64,000 nucleotides of DNA from Sphaerotilus sulfidivorans (GTDB lineage: Bacteria; Pseudomonadota; Gammaproteobacteria; Burkholderiales; Burkholderiaceae_C): positions 62,001 to 126,000 of the forward strand of contig NZ_JACCPY010000008.1 of assembly GCF_013426975.1 (NCBI RefSeq), given 5' to 3'. Shown piece by piece: positions 50,481 to 60,192 of the stretch. The notes below the pieces were generated by a model. That model did not search any database. It was not told the origin of the DNA and saw nothing but the letters and a program-made list of their open reading frames with translations. Each line of letters opens with the position of its first letter. Position 1 is the first letter of the stretch. The position numbers and the translations under genes are program-made.

Positions 50481-52100
50481 TCAGCCGTCCCACCTGTCAG
50501 GCACGATGCGGCTGGCCACCAGCGCCTGGCCGCTGGGTGCCAGCCGCTCGGCGCGGCTACCATGCAGCCAGACGCCGCGGCGGGCTGCCAGCTCGGCTGC
50601 ATCCCATGCGGATGAGCCGCCTGTCGCGCGCGCTCCGGCGATCTGGCTCCACAGGCCGGCGATCCAGCCGGCCAGCACATCGCCGCTGCCGGGTGTGGCC
50701 AGCGCGGCATGGCCGCTGGCGTTGATCCAGGGCGCGTGATGTGGTTCAGGCCGGCCGATCAGCGTGCCCGAGCCCTTCAGCACCACCACCGCGCCGCTGC
50801 GCGCGGCCAGCTCGCGCACCGCGCGCAGCCGGTCGGCCTGCACCTCGGCGGTGCTGGAGCCGAGCAGGCGCGCGGCCTCCAGCGGATGCGGCGTCAGCAG
50901 CGTCGGTCGGCCCTGGGCGCCGCGCTGGCGCAGCGCCTGCATCAGTCGCGGATCAGCCGCCAGCGCGTTGAGCGCGTCGGCATCGAGCAGCAGCCGCCCG
51001 GCCTGCGCCAGCAGCGGCGCCAGCCGCGTGGCCACCGCCTCGCCGCCGCCGCAGCCGGCCACCACGGTGCTGGATGCCAGGCGCTCGTCCGCCGGGGTCG
51101 GCGCGAACATCAGTTCCGGATGCACCGGGTCCAAGCGCGGCGCGTGCTCGTTGAGCAGGTCGACCCAGACACGACCGGCGCCGGCCCCCAGCGCCGCGCG
51201 CCCGGCCAGCAGCGCCGCGCCGCCCATCGAGCTGGCGCCGCCGAGAATGCGCACGTCGCCGAAGCTGCCCTTGTGCTGCGCATGACGCCGTGCCGGCCAC
51301 AGCGCCTGCAGCCCGGCCGCGCCTTGCAGCCAGGCTGCCGGAGCAGGAAAGTCCGGGTGCGCGAGCTGCACGCCGAGGTCGTCCCACCAGATCTCGCCGG
51401 CCTGGTCGCGGCCGTGTGCGGTCAGCAGGCCCGGAGCCAGCGACAGCAGCGCCAGCGTCCAGCGCGCCTGCACGCAGGCAGCGCCGACCTCGAGCGCGCC
51501 GGTGTCGCCAGGCAGGCCGGAGGGCAGGTCGACCGCCAGCACCGGCACGCCCGAGCCGTTGCACAGCCGGATCGCGTCGGCCACCGGACCGCTGGCCGGG
51601 CGCGCCAGGCCGCGGCCGAGCAGCGCGTCGATCACCAGGTCGGCGCCGTCGAGCGCCTGCGGCGCCAGCCCGGCGACGATGGCCACGCCGTCCAGCTCGG
51701 CCTGCCGGCGCGAGGCGGCGGCATCCGGCGGCCAGGCCTGGGCGCGTCCGTCGTCGCTGTTGCGGCCGATCACATGCAGCAGGACCTCGCGGCCGGCGCG
51801 GTGCAGGTGCAGCGCGGCCTCGAAGCCGTCGCCGCCGTTGTTGCCGTGGCCGGCCAGCACATGGATGCGGCGCGCATGCGGCGCCAGCGCCATCGCCAGC
51901 CGCGCCACCGCCCGGCCGGCGCGCTGCATCAGCGCGTGCGCCGGCAGCGCCTCGGCCGCCAGCGCATCCAGCGTGCGCGAGGCGGCCGCGTCATGCAGCG
52001 GCCAAGGGCCGGGCTGGCGATCCAGCCATTCGCGCAGCCGCACCGGCCGGTGGTCCGCAGGCAGGACGGGCAGGGCGCGGGCGGCGGTCGATGCGGTCAT
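50481..52100 (-). CDS. nnr: Bifunctional NAD(P)H-hydrate epimerase/dehydratase (Nnr)
   Basis: Metabolite-repair enzyme that restores hydrated NADH and NADPH. The 539-residue product fuses the YjeF_N epimerase domain (about residues 30-240: AGHGNNGGDGFEAALHL, VIDALLGRGLARP, VLAVDLPSGLPGDTG) to the carbohydrate-kinase-like ADP-dependent dehydratase domain (about 265-539: HKGSFGDVRILGGASSMGGA, LLTPHPLEAARLLG, VVLKGSGTLIG, ATPGSGDVLAGWIAGL). The ATG at 52100 overlaps the PIN-domain stop by four bases. It converges on rnr with a 27-base gap. Confidence 0.93.
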   Translation of the reverse strand: MTASTAARALPVLPADHRPVRLREWLDRQPGPWPLHDAAASRTLDALAAEALPAHALMQRAGRAVARLAMALAPHARRIHVLAGHGNNGGDGFEAALHLHRAGREVLLHVIGRNSDDGRAQAWPPDAAASRRQAELDGVAIVAGLAPQALDGADLVIDALLGRGLARPASGPVADAIRLCNGSGVPVLAVDLPSGLPGDTGALEVGAACVQARWTLALLSLAPGLLTAHGRDQAGEIWWDDLGVQLAHPDFPAPAAWLQGAAGLQALWPARRHAQHKGSFGDVRILGGASSMGGAALLAGRAALGAGAGRVWVDLLNEHAPRLDPVHPELMFAPTPADERLASSTVVAGCGGGEAVATRLAPLLAQAGRLLLDADALNALAADPRLMQALRQRGAQGRPTLLTPHPLEAARLLGSSTAEVQADRLRAVRELAARSGAVVVLKGSGTLIGRPEPHHAPWINASGHAALATPGSGDVLAGWIAGLWSQIAGARATGGSSAWDAAELAARRGVWLHGSRAERLAPSGQALVASRIVPDRWDG

Positions 52101-52612
52101 GGCAAGGGATCCGGATGGGGCAAAGGAGCACGGCAGGCTTGCGCGGCGGCCCAGCCTTCCGGCGTGACCACCGCGACGTCGAAGGCCCGTGCGCGCCGGG
52201 CCAGCCGCCGCAGCGCGTGGTCGCGGGTGATCAGCCAGGGCGTGCGCCGCGACACCGCCAGGTCGATGAAGCACTGGTCGTCGGGATCGGTGCAGCGCAG
52301 GCGCTGCGGGTGGGGCAGCGGGCCCGGCGCGCTGACCGGCTGCGCCAGCCGGGCGACCTCAACGCTGGCCGGCGCGTGCCGCTCGGCCCAGCGCATCAGC
52401 GTGGGCAGGTGCAGCAGCCGGTCGAGCACGTCGGTCAGCTCCTCCTGCATCGCCGGGCTGACGATCCAGCGCAGCCGCCCGGCCTCGATCGCCTCGCCGA
52501 TCGCCAGCCCGCTGGCGTGCCGGAAGACCAGCCAGTCGAGCACGACATTGGTGTCGAGGATGACGTCGACCGCTTCGGTCGCTTCGGCTGCCTCGGGCGT
52601 CGCGGCGCTCAT
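52097..52612 (-). CDS. PIN-domain protein, putative VapC-like ribonuclease
   Basis: A 171-residue PIN-domain protein with the metal-binding acidic residues in ILDTNVVLDWLVFR, Glu in the MQEELTDVLDRLL helix, TDPDDQCFIDLAV and WLITRDHAL. This is the family often labelled toxin component of a toxin-antitoxin system. No antitoxin gene is adjacent: upstream is an amidase gene and downstream is nnr, each overlapping it by four bases. The solitary, translationally coupled position suggests a housekeeping RNase or an unlinked antitoxin. The C-terminus is Pro-rich. Confidence 0.82.
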   Translation of the reverse strand: MSAATPEAAEATEAVDVILDTNVVLDWLVFRHASGLAIGEAIEAGRLRWIVSPAMQEELTDVLDRLLHLPTLMRWAERHAPASVEVARLAQPVSAPGPLPHPQRLRCTDPDDQCFIDLAVSRRTPWLITRDHALRRLARRARAFDVAVVTPEGWAAAQACRAPLPHPDPLP

Positions 52613-53955
52613 CGTGCGCTCTCCCGGGCAGGCTTCAGCGCGGCCTCGAGCTGCAGCGCCAGCGACAGCAGCCGGTCGTCGCGTCCGCCCAGGCTCCAGG
52701 CCATCAGGCCCACGGGCGCGCTGCCCGTCGCGTGGCAGGGCAGGCTGATCGCGCAGCCGTCGAGCAGGTTGACCACCGAGGGGTTGCGCAGCAGCCGCGC
52801 GTTGACCTCGAAGAAGGCGGCATCGTCGGCCAGCAGCGGCGCCAGCGGCGGCGGGATCATCGGCACCGTCGGCGACAGCACCGCGTCGAAGCCGGCCAGC
52901 GCGGCCGAAATGCGGCCGATCCAGTCGGCGCGTGCGGCGTGCAGCGCGGCCAGCGCCTCGGGCGTGATCGCCGCGCCGCGGCGGATGCGCGCGGCCACCC
53001 GCGGGTCGTAGCGCGCGCCGTCGCGCGCCAGCAGCTCGCGGTGCCAGGCCCAGCTCTCGGCGGCGGGCAGGCCGCCGTCCTGGGTCAGGCGCGGCAGCTC
53101 GTCGAGCAGCGGCAGGTCGATGAACTCGATCTGCGCGCCGGCCTGCGCGATCGTCTCCAGCGCGCGTTCGAAGGCGGCAGCGACCGGCGCCTCCAGCGCG
53201 TCGAGCATCAGCGTGCGCACCACCGCGAGCCGGCGCGCGGCCAGCGGCACCGCGTCCAGGCGCACGATGCGGGCGGCGAGGATCTCGTGCAGCAGCACCG
53301 CGTCGCGCACGCTGCGGGTGATCGCGCAGACGGTGTCGAGGCTGGGCGCCAGCGGGATGCTGCCCGCGGCGGGTGTCAGCGCCTGGGTGTTCTTGAAGCC
53401 GACCAGGCCGTGCAGCGCCGCCGGGATGCGGATCGAGCCGCCGGTGTCGCTGCCCAGCGCCGCCACCGCCGCGCCTGCGGCCACCGAGACCGCGCCGCCC
53501 GAACTCGAGCCGCCGGGCACGCCGGCCGGTGCGGCCGGATCGAGCGCGGCCATCGCCACGTTGGCCGGCGTGCCGTGGTGCGGGTTGATGCCGACGCCGG
53601 AGAAGGCGAACTCGGTCATCTGCGTGCGGCCGATCAGCGCCGCGCCGGCCGCGCGCAGCCGTGCCACTGCGGGGGCGTCTACCGTGGCCGGGGGCTGGTC
53701 CGCCAGCACGACCGAGCCGGCGCTCGTCACCTGGCCGGCGATGTAGTAGAGGTCCTTGATGCTGACCGGCAGCCCGGCGAGTGCGCCTGCGGGCGCAGCG
53801 GCCGCGGTGCGGGCGCCCTGTTCGTCGATCGAGACGAAGGCGTGTGCGCAGCGCGGCGAGCGGGCCGCGGCCAGGGCTTGGTCGAGCAGCGTCAGGGCAT
53901 CGGTGCTGCCTTCGTCGAGCTGCTTGCGCAGCGTGTGCAGGTCGGGGGTGTGCAA
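52609..53955 (-). CDS. Amidase signature family protein
   Basis: A 448-residue amidase with the Ser-cisSer-Lys triad: Lys in PVSIKDLYYIAG, cis-Ser in GGSSSGGAVSVAAGAAVAAL, and nucleophile Ser in DTGGSIRIPAALHGLVGFK. Members hydrolyse various amides; this could be a general amidase, and the GatA-specific context (gatB, gatC) is missing. The start is TTG at 53955, because an in-frame TAG lies two codons upstream and no earlier start exists. It begins next to the rpsB promoter, which runs the other way. Confidence 0.88.
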   Translation of the reverse strand: MHTPDLHTLRKQLDEGSTDALTLLDQALAAARSPRCAHAFVSIDEQGARTAAAAPAGALAGLPVSIKDLYYIAGQVTSAGSVVLADQPPATVDAPAVARLRAAGAALIGRTQMTEFAFSGVGINPHHGTPANVAMAALDPAAPAGVPGGSSSGGAVSVAAGAAVAALGSDTGGSIRIPAALHGLVGFKNTQALTPAAGSIPLAPSLDTVCAITRSVRDAVLLHEILAARIVRLDAVPLAARRLAVVRTLMLDALEAPVAAAFERALETIAQAGAQIEFIDLPLLDELPRLTQDGGLPAAESWAWHRELLARDGARYDPRVAARIRRGAAITPEALAALHAARADWIGRISAALAGFDAVLSPTVPMIPPPLAPLLADDAAFFEVNARLLRNPSVVNLLDGCAISLPCHATGSAPVGLMAWSLGGRDDRLLSLALQLEAALKPARESAR

Positions 53956-53960
53956 GGCTT

Positions 53961-53968
53961 GCTATACT
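53961..53968 (+). promoter_or_regulatory. Extended -10 promoter of the rpsB operon
   Basis: TTGCTATACT contains TATACT (53963-53968) preceded by TG with one base between, an extended -10 element. No good -35 is present at the normal spacing. It gives a leader of about 195 bases before rpsB. Confidence 0.6.
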
Positions 53969-53974
53969 CTCGGG

Positions 53975-54168
53975 GTTTGTCCGGTGCCGCGTCGAGTCGC
54001 GGCGTCTTCCCGACGCGTGGTGCGCCGGGAGCCGACCCCGGTGTTCGGGACGGATGAATCAATCCCGGATCCGACTGGCTGAAGGTGTTGCAGCGAGCTG
54101 CGCCCGTGCGGTGCGTCTCGCCTGCGATCCGAGTCGGATTCTAGATCCAACCTTTCAGGAGTGATCTC
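53975..54168 (+). promoter_or_regulatory. Long structured 5' leader of rpsB
   Basis: About 195 untranslated bases separate the promoter from rpsB. Self-complementary GC-rich stretches are present (for example CGCGTCGAGTCGCGGCG and CGGGAGCCGACCCCGG). In E. coli the rpsB leader is the site where S2 represses its own operon, so this leader may do the same. It ends with AGGAG nine bases before the ATG. No gene is visible within it. Confidence 0.45.
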
Positions 54169-54912
54169 ATGTCCTTCACGATGCGCGACATGCTCGAAGC
54201 AGGCGTCCACTTCGGCCACCAGACCCGTTTCTGGAACCCGAAGATGGCTCCGTACATCTTCGGCCATCGCAACAAGATCCACATCATCAACCTCGAGAAG
54301 ACCGTTCCGCTCTTCGAGGAAGCCACCAAGTTCGCTCGCCAGCTGGCGGCCAAGCGCGGCACCATCCTGTTCGTCGGCACCAAGCGCCAGGCGCGCGAGA
54401 TCGTCGCCGAGGAAGCTGCCCGCGCCGGCATGCCCTTCGTCGACCAGCGCTGGCTGGGCGGCATGCTGACCAACTTCAAGACCGTCAAGGGTTCGCTGAA
54501 GAAGCTCAAGGACATGCAGGCCCAGGTCGAGGCCGGCCTGGAGTCGATGAACAAGAAGGAAGGCCTGCTGTTCCAGCGCGAGCTGGCCAAGCTGGAAAAG
54601 GACATCGGTGGCATCCAGGACATGGCTGCTCTGCCTGACGCGCTGTTCGTGATCGACGTGGGCTTCCACAAGATCGCCATCGCCGAAGCCAAGAAGCTGG
54701 GCATCCCGGTCATCGGCGTGGTCGACACCAACCACAACCCGGACGGCATCGACTATGTCATCCCCGGCAACGACGACTCGGCCAAGGCCGTGGCGCTGTA
54801 TGCCCGCGTGATGGCTGACGCCGTCCTGGAAGGCAAGAACAACGCCGTCAACGAAGTCGTCGAGGCCGTCGCCGGCGCCGACGAATTCGTCGAGGTCAGC
54901 GACGCCGCCTGA
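54169..54912 (+). CDS. rpsB: 30S ribosomal protein S2
   Basis: Primary component of the small-subunit head-body junction. The 247-residue product begins [20 protein letters not shown], followed by [40 protein letters not shown] (S2 signature) and [20 protein letters not shown]. It starts the conserved rpsB-tsf-pyrH-frr-uppS-cdsA-dxr-rseP-bamA-skp series. A hairpin with a T-run lies between it and tsf. Confidence 0.98.
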   Translation: MSFTMRDMLEAGVHFGHQTRFWNPKMAPYIFGHRNKIHIINLEKTVPLFEEATKFARQLAAKRGTILFVGTKRQAREIVAEEAARAGMPFVDQRWLGGMLTNFKTVKGSLKKLKDMQAQVEAGLESMNKKEGLLFQRELAKLEKDIGGIQDMAALPDALFVIDVGFHKIAIAEAKKLGIPVIGVVDTNHNPDGIDYVIPGNDDSAKAVALYARVMADAVLEGKNNAVNEVVEAVAGADEFVEVSDAA

Positions 54913-54932
54913 GTCCCCGCGACTCGGCTTGC

Positions 54933-54958
54933 AAGGGGCTGATTCAGCCCCTTTTTTT
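54933..54958 (+). terminator. Intrinsic terminator-like hairpin between rpsB and tsf
   Basis: AAGGGGCTG pairs with CAGCCCCTT over a very short loop, followed by Ts to 54958. It probably terminates only part of the transcripts, giving more S2 than EF-Ts mRNA, as known between these genes in other bacteria. Confidence 0.75.
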
Positions 54959-54990
54959 CAGGTTCAAGTTTCAGGTTTAGGAGAGTTTCA

Positions 54991-55890
54991 ATGGCTGCGA
55001 TTACCGCCAAGATGGTTGCCGATCTGCGCGCGAAGACCGACGCGCCGATGATGGAGTGCAAGAAGGCCCTGACCGAAGCCGACGGCGACATCGTCCGCGC
55101 GGAAGAGATCCTGCGCGTCAAGCTGGGCAACAAGGCCGGCAAGGCCGCCTCGCGCGTGACCGCCGAAGGCGTCATCGCCGCGGCCGTCAACGGCTCGACC
55201 GGCGCGATGGTGGAAGTCAACTGCGAGACCGACTTCGTCTCGAAGAACGAGATCTTCCTGTCCTTCGTGCAGTCGTGCGCCAACCTGGTGGCCGAGCACA
55301 ACCCGGCCGACGTGGCCGCGCTGTCGGCCCTGCCGCTGGCGATGGAAGACTTCGGCCCGACGGTCGAGGACGTGCGCAAGGGCCTGATCGGCAAGATCGG
55401 CGAGAACATGTCGATCCGCCGCTTCAAGCGCTACGAGGGCGGCGGTGCGCTGGCCCACTACCTGCACGGCGTGCGCATCGGCGTGATCGTCGAGTACACC
55501 GGTGACGCCGTCGCCGCCAAGGACGCCGCGATGCACATCGCCGCGATGAAGCCGGCGGCGCTGTCGTCGGCCGAAGTCTCGGCCGAGCTGGTCGAGAAGG
55601 AGCGCAAGATCGCTGCCGAGAAGGCCGCCGAGTCGGGCAAGCCGGCCGAGATCGTCGCCAAGATGGTCGAAGGCTCGGTGCAGAAGTTCCTGAAGGAAGT
55701 CTCGCTGCTGGACCAGGTCTTCGTGAAGGCCGCCGACGGCAAGCAGACCGTGGGTGCCTACCTGAAGAGCGCCGGCACCTCGCTGGCCGGCTTCACGATG
55801 TTCGTCGTCGGCGAAGGCATCGAGAAGAAGCAGGACGACTTCGCCGCCGAAGTGGCCGCGCAGGTCGCCGCTGCCAGCAAGTCGGCCTGA
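54991..55890 (+). CDS. tsf: Elongation factor Ts
   Basis: Nucleotide exchange factor for EF-Tu. The 299-residue product starts [20 protein letters not shown] and contains the signatures [20 protein letters not shown]-type helix, [19 protein letters not shown] (TDFV motif) and the C-terminal dimerisation modules ([19 protein letters not shown]). It is preceded by a Shine-Dalgarno TAGGAG close to the ATG. It is normally co-transcribed with rpsB. Confidence 0.98.
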   Translation: MAAITAKMVADLRAKTDAPMMECKKALTEADGDIVRAEEILRVKLGNKAGKAASRVTAEGVIAAAVNGSTGAMVEVNCETDFVSKNEIFLSFVQSCANLVAEHNPADVAALSALPLAMEDFGPTVEDVRKGLIGKIGENMSIRRFKRYEGGGALAHYLHGVRIGVIVEYTGDAVAAKDAAMHIAAMKPAALSSAEVSAELVEKERKIAAEKAAESGKPAEIVAKMVEGSVQKFLKEVSLLDQVFVKAADGKQTVGAYLKSAGTSLAGFTMFVVGEGIEKKQDDFAAEVAAQVAAASKSA

Positions 55891-55993
55891 TTCCGGCCTG
55901 ACTCCGGTCGAGGCGCGTGGTGCGATGGCGTCCCGCGTCTCGGCTGGCCTAAACTCGCGAGATCGTTTTTTCCGCTTATATCGAGGTCACTGC

Positions 55994-56704
55994 ATGCCCG
56001 CATACAAACGCATCCTTCTGAAGCTCTCCGGCGAGGCCCTGATGGGCGATGACGCCTATGGCATCAACCGCGCGACCATCGTGCGCATGGTGCGCGAGGT
56101 GCAGGAAGTGACGGCGCTCGGATGCGAGGTGGCGGTGGTGATCGGCGGCGGAAACATCTTCCGCGGCGTGGCCGGCGGTGCGGTGGGCATGGACCGCGCC
56201 ACCGCCGACTACATGGGCATGCTCGCCACCGTGATGAACTCGCTCGCGCTGGCCGACACGATGCGCCAGGAAGGCATGACCGCGCGCGTCATGTCGGCGC
56301 TGAGCATCGACCAGGTGGTCGAGCCCTATGTGCGCCCGAAGGCGCTGCAATACCTCGAAGAAGGCAAGGTGGTCGTCTTCGCCGGCGGCACCGGCAACCC
56401 CTTCTTCACCACCGACACGGCCGCCGCGCTGCGCGGCGCCGAGATCGGCGCGCAGATCATGCTGAAGGCGACCAAGGTCGACGGCGTCTACACCGCCGAT
56501 CCGAAGAAGGATCCGACGGCGACCCGCTACGCGACCCTGACCTTCGACGAGGCGATCGGCCGCAACCTGGCCGTGCTGGACGCGACCGCGTTCGCGCTGT
56601 GCCGCGACCAGAAGCTGCCGATCAAGGTCTTCTCGATCTTCAAGCCGGGCGCCCTGAAGCGGGTGGTGCTGGGCGAGGACGAGGGCACCCTGGTCCACGT
56701 CTGA
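55994..56704 (+). CDS. pyrH: Uridylate kinase
   Basis: Phosphorylates UMP to UDP; a hexameric bacterial-type kinase of the amino acid kinase family. The 236-residue product starts [20 protein letters not shown], with the GGGNIFRG phosphate-binding loop, [40 protein letters not shown] and [19 protein letters not shown]. The start at 55994 was chosen by family fit; the longer ORF begins 23 codons earlier. It lies about 100 bases after tsf. Confidence 0.97.
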   Translation: MPAYKRILLKLSGEALMGDDAYGINRATIVRMVREVQEVTALGCEVAVVIGGGNIFRGVAGGAVGMDRATADYMGMLATVMNSLALADTMRQEGMTARVMSALSIDQVVEPYVRPKALQYLEEGKVVVFAGGTGNPFFTTDTAAALRGAEIGAQIMLKATKVDGVYTADPKKDPTATRYATLTFDEAIGRNLAVLDATAFALCRDQKLPIKVFSIFKPGALKRVVLGEDEGTLVHV

Positions 56705-56753
56705 TCCTGGGCCGCCATCCGGGTCCGCCGTCCAGAGTCTCAGGAGCAAAACG

Positions 56754-57314
56754 ATGAGCATTGCCGACATCAAGAAGAACGCCGATGCCAAGATGGCCAA
56801 GTCCATCGAGGCCTTCAAGAACGAACTGCAGAAGATCCGCACCGGCCGCGCCCACCCGGGCATCCTGGACCAGGTGCAGGTCGAGTACTACGGCTCGATG
56901 CTGCCGATCAGCCAGGTCGCCAACGTCTCGCTGATCGACGCGCGCACCATCAGCGTGCAGCCCTGGGAAAAGGGCATGGGCGCCAAGATCGAGAAGGCGA
57001 TCCGCGAGTCCGATCTGGGCCTGAACCCGTCCTCGCTGGGCGACCTGATCCGCGTGCCGCTGCCCGCGCTGACCGAGGAGCGCCGCAAGGAGCTGACCAA
57101 GGTGGTGCGCAACGCCGGCGAAGACGCCCGCGTGGCGGTGCGCAATCTGCGCCGCGATGCCAACGACCAGGCCAAGAAGCTGCTGAAGGACAAGCTGATC
57201 TCCGAGGACGACGAGCGCCGCTCCAACGACGACATCCAGAAGCTGACCGACCGCACGATCGCCGAGATCGACAAGCTGGTCCAGGCCAAGGAAGCCGAGG
57301 TCATGGCGGTCTGA
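56754..57314 (+). CDS. frr: Ribosome recycling factor
   Basis: Splits the post-termination ribosome together with EF-G. The 186-residue product has the expected length, with the helical domain segments [20 protein letters not shown], the small domain ([40 protein letters not shown]), and the C-terminal helix [25 protein letters not shown] precedes the ATG. It is followed four bases later by uppS. Confidence 0.98.
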   Translation: MSIADIKKNADAKMAKSIEAFKNELQKIRTGRAHPGILDQVQVEYYGSMLPISQVANVSLIDARTISVQPWEKGMGAKIEKAIRESDLGLNPSSLGDLIRVPLPALTEERRKELTKVVRNAGEDARVAVRNLRRDANDQAKKLLKDKLISEDDERRSNDDIQKLTDRTIAEIDKLVQAKEAEVMAV

Positions 57315-57318
57315 CGCG

Positions 57319-58083
57319 ATGGCTGCAGCCCCGAAGTCCGCGAAGCCGGCCGTGCCGCGGCACATCGCCATCGTCATGGATGGCAACGGCCGCTGGGCCA
57401 ACAAGCGCTTCATGCCGCGCATCGTCGGCCACAAGTACGGGGTCGACTCGCTGATCCGCGCGATCAACGCCTGTGCCGACCGCGGCGTCGAGTACCTGAC
57501 GGTCTTCGCCTTCTCGTCGGAGAACTGGAAGCGCCCCGACGAGGAGGTCTCCGGCCTGATGAACCTGGTGCTGACCGCGGTGGCGACCTACCTGACGCGG
57601 CTGTCCGACCTGGGGGTGCGCATCCGCATCATCGGCGACCGGGCCGCGGTGTCGGAGAAGGTGCGCGCGGCCTGGGAGCATGCCGAGCGCAGCACCGAGG
57701 CCAACACCCGCATCACGCTGTCGGTGGCCTTCAACTACGGCGGCCGCTGGGACATCGTGCAGGCGGTGCGCCAGGTGGTGGCCTCCGGGGTGCAGGCCGA
57801 TCAGGTCGACGAGGCGCTGCTGTCGCGCCACATGGCGATGGCCTATGCGCCCGATCCGGACCTGTTCATCCGCACCGGCGGCGAGGTGCGCATCTCGAAC
57901 TTCCTGCTCTGGCAGATCGCCTACTCGGAGTTCCACTTCACCGACTGCCTCTGGCCAGACTTCGACGAGCGCGAGATCGACCGCGCCATCGCGGCCTTCG
58001 CCTCGCGCGATCGTCGCTACGGCGGGGTGAAGACCGACATCTCCGCCTCCGGCGAGAAGATCACGCTGGCCCCCGACGCCTGA
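57319..58083 (+). CDS. uppS: Undecaprenyl diphosphate synthase
   Basis: Adds eight isopentenyl units to farnesyl diphosphate to make the C55 carrier for peptidoglycan and O-antigen. The 254-residue product has the catalytic motif AIVMDGNGRWANKRF (Asp), followed by FAFSSENWKRPDEEV, SVAFNYGGRWDIV and DLFIRTGGEVRISNFLLWQ, with EFHFTDCLWPDF near the end. It forms a cluster with frr, cdsA, dxr and rseP. Confidence 0.97.
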   Translation: MAAAPKSAKPAVPRHIAIVMDGNGRWANKRFMPRIVGHKYGVDSLIRAINACADRGVEYLTVFAFSSENWKRPDEEVSGLMNLVLTAVATYLTRLSDLGVRIRIIGDRAAVSEKVRAAWEHAERSTEANTRITLSVAFNYGGRWDIVQAVRQVVASGVQADQVDEALLSRHMAMAYAPDPDLFIRTGGEVRISNFLLWQIAYSEFHFTDCLWPDFDEREIDRAIAAFASRDRRYGGVKTDISASGEKITLAPDA

Positions 58084-58126
58084 GTCCCGGCGCCAGTCCC
58101 GACCCTCCGACACTGTCGCTTTCCGC

Positions 58127-58963
58127 ATGCTCAAGCAGCGCATCATCACCGCAGTCCTCATGCTGCTGGTGCTTCTTCCGGCGCTGTTTGCGCAGGCTCC
58201 ATGGCCCTTCGCGCTGCTGACCCTGGTGATGATCGCCGCGGCCGGCTGGGAGTGGTTCCGTCTCAATGGCGCGCCCGGCGTCCCGGCGCTGGCCGGTGGT
58301 GCGGTGGTGGCGGCCGGTTCGGCCGCGATGTGGCAGATCGGCTGGATCGGCCACAGTCCCGGCGTGCTCTGGCAGCTGGCGCTGCTGCTCTGGGTGCTGG
58401 GCGGCGCCTGGGTGCTGCATCGGGGGGTCGCCGCCTGGCCACAGGCGCCGTCGCTGCTGCGCCTGGCCGGTGGCGTGCTGCTGCTGTGGCTGGCCTGGCT
58501 GGCGATCGCCGAGGGGCGCGCGCGTGGCCTGAACTTCCTGCTGTCGGTCTTCTGCCTGGTCTGGATGGCCGACATCGCCGCCTATTTCAGCGGCCGCGCC
58601 TTCGGCCGGCGCAAGCTCGCGCCCGCCATCAGTCCCGGCAAGAGCTGGGAGGGCGTCTGGGGCGGCATGGCCGGCGTGCTGGCGCTGGCGCTGGCCTGGA
58701 TCGCCTTCGACCGTCAGGGTCTGGCCGACGGGCCGAGTCTGTACACGCTGCTGCTGCAGCGTGGCGGCCCGCTGGGCCTGATCGTCTCCTGCCTGTTCCT
58801 GGCCGCGCTGAGCGTGGTCGGCGACCTGTTCGAATCCCTGGTCAAGCGCAGTGCCGGCGCCAAGGACAGCAGTGCGCTGCTGCCTGGCCACGGCGGCGTG
58901 CTCGACCGCATCGATGCCCTGCTGCCGGTGTGTCCGCTGGCGCTTGCCCTGATCTCCGCATGA
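58127..58963 (+). CDS. cdsA: Phosphatidate cytidylyltransferase
   Basis: Inner-membrane enzyme that makes CDP-diacylglycerol, the common phospholipid precursor also used by PssA, encoded in this window. The 278-residue product has about eight hydrophobic helices and the family signature [20 protein letters not shown] plus GVLDRID near the C-terminus. Its ATG is 43 bases after uppS, and its stop overlaps the dxr start by four bases (ATGA). Confidence 0.95.
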   Translation: MLKQRIITAVLMLLVLLPALFAQAPWPFALLTLVMIAAAGWEWFRLNGAPGVPALAGGAVVAAGSAAMWQIGWIGHSPGVLWQLALLLWVLGGAWVLHRGVAAWPQAPSLLRLAGGVLLLWLAWLAIAEGRARGLNFLLSVFCLVWMADIAAYFSGRAFGRRKLAPAISPGKSWEGVWGGMAGVLALALAWIAFDRQGLADGPSLYTLLLQRGGPLGLIVSCLFLAALSVVGDLFESLVKRSAGAKDSSALLPGHGGVLDRIDALLPVCPLALALISA

Positions 58964-60186
58964 CCGCATCCCTGAACGCTCCGGCTGCTCCGGCGGGCGC
59001 ACCGCGCCACCGCGTCACCGTGCTCGGCTCGACCGGCTCGATCGGCACGAACACGCTCGACGTGCTGGCCCGTCATCCCGACCGCTACGAGGTCTTCGCG
59101 CTGAGCGCGCACAGCCGTGTCGACGAGCTGGCGGCGCAGTGCGCGCGCTGGCGTCCGCGCTTCGCGGTGATGCCCACGGCCGAGCTGGGCCGCGCGCTCT
59201 CCGAGCGCCTGCGCGCCGAGGGTCTGCCGACCGAGGTGCTGACCGGCGCGGCCGCGCTCGAGCAGGTGGCGGCGCACCCGGAGGTCGACAGCGTGATGGC
59301 GGCCATCGTCGGCGCGGCCGGCCTGCCGCCGTGTCTGGCGGCGGCGCAGGCGGGCAAGCGGCTGCTGCTGGCCAACAAGGAGGCGCTGGTCGTCGGCGGC
59401 CAGCTCTTCATGGACGCGGTGCGCGCGGGCGGCGCCACGCTGCTGCCGATCGACAGCGAGCATTCGGCGATCTTCCAGTGCCTGCCCGAGGACCGCAGCA
59501 CCTGGGGCCAGCGCATCGACCACATCGTGCTGACCGCCTCGGGCGGTCCGTTCCGCCAGCGCGATCCGGCGAGCCTGCGCGAGGTCACGCCCGAGCAGGC
59601 CTGCGCGCATCCGAACTGGGTGATGGGCCGCAAGATCTCGGTCGACTCGGCCACGATGATGAACAAGGCGCTCGAGGTGATCGAGGCGCGCTGGCTCTTC
59701 GACCTCCAGCCGCGGCAGGTGAGGGTGGTGATCCACCCGCAGAGCATCATCCACTCGATGGTGGTCTGTCGCGACCGCTCGGTGCTGGCGCAGCTGGGCA
59801 CGCCCGACATGCGTGTCCCGATCGCCTACGGCCTGTCCTGGCCGGAGCGCATCGAGTCCGGTGCCGAGCTGCTCGACTTCCTGGCGCTGAAGGCGCTGAC
59901 CTTCGAGGAGGCCGACGCGGCGCGATTCCCCGGCCTGCAGCTGGCCTGGACGGCGCTGGAGGCCGCGCCTGGCAGCACCGCGGTGCTCAATGCCGCCAAC
60001 GAGATCGCGGTCGAGGCCTTCCTGGCCGGGCGGCTGCGCTTCGACCGCATCCCTGCGGTCAATGCCGGCACGCTGGAGTCGCTGTCGATTCCCGCCGGAG
60101 CGGCCGGTTCGCTCGAGGGGCTGCTCGCGCTGGATGCGCAGGCCCGCCGCCATGCGACTGAACTCGTCGCCCGTCTGGGCGTCTGA
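58960..60186 (+). CDS. dxr: 1-deoxy-D-xylulose 5-phosphate reductoisomerase
   Basis: Converts DXP to MEP with NADPH, the first committed step of the MEP isoprenoid pathway. The 408-residue product has the NADPH-binding [33 protein letters not shown], the metal-binding [27 protein letters not shown] and [19 protein letters not shown]. The start [11 protein letters not shown] at 58960 overlaps the cdsA stop. It ends six bases before rseP. Confidence 0.97.
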   Translation: MTASLNAPAAPAGAPRHRVTVLGSTGSIGTNTLDVLARHPDRYEVFALSAHSRVDELAAQCARWRPRFAVMPTAELGRALSERLRAEGLPTEVLTGAAALEQVAAHPEVDSVMAAIVGAAGLPPCLAAAQAGKRLLLANKEALVVGGQLFMDAVRAGGATLLPIDSEHSAIFQCLPEDRSTWGQRIDHIVLTASGGPFRQRDPASLREVTPEQACAHPNWVMGRKISVDSATMMNKALEVIEARWLFDLQPRQVRVVIHPQSIIHSMVVCRDRSVLAQLGTPDMRVPIAYGLSWPERIESGAELLDFLALKALTFEEADAARFPGLQLAWTALEAAPGSTAVLNAANEIAVEAFLAGRLRFDRIPAVNAGTLESLSIPAGAAGSLEGLLALDAQARRHATELVARLGV

Positions 60187-60192
60187 GTCCGC

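Noticed and set aside
52097-52612. PIN-domain gene as half of a local toxin-antitoxin pair
   Set aside because: No small antitoxin-like ORF lies on either side; both neighbours are large enzymes.
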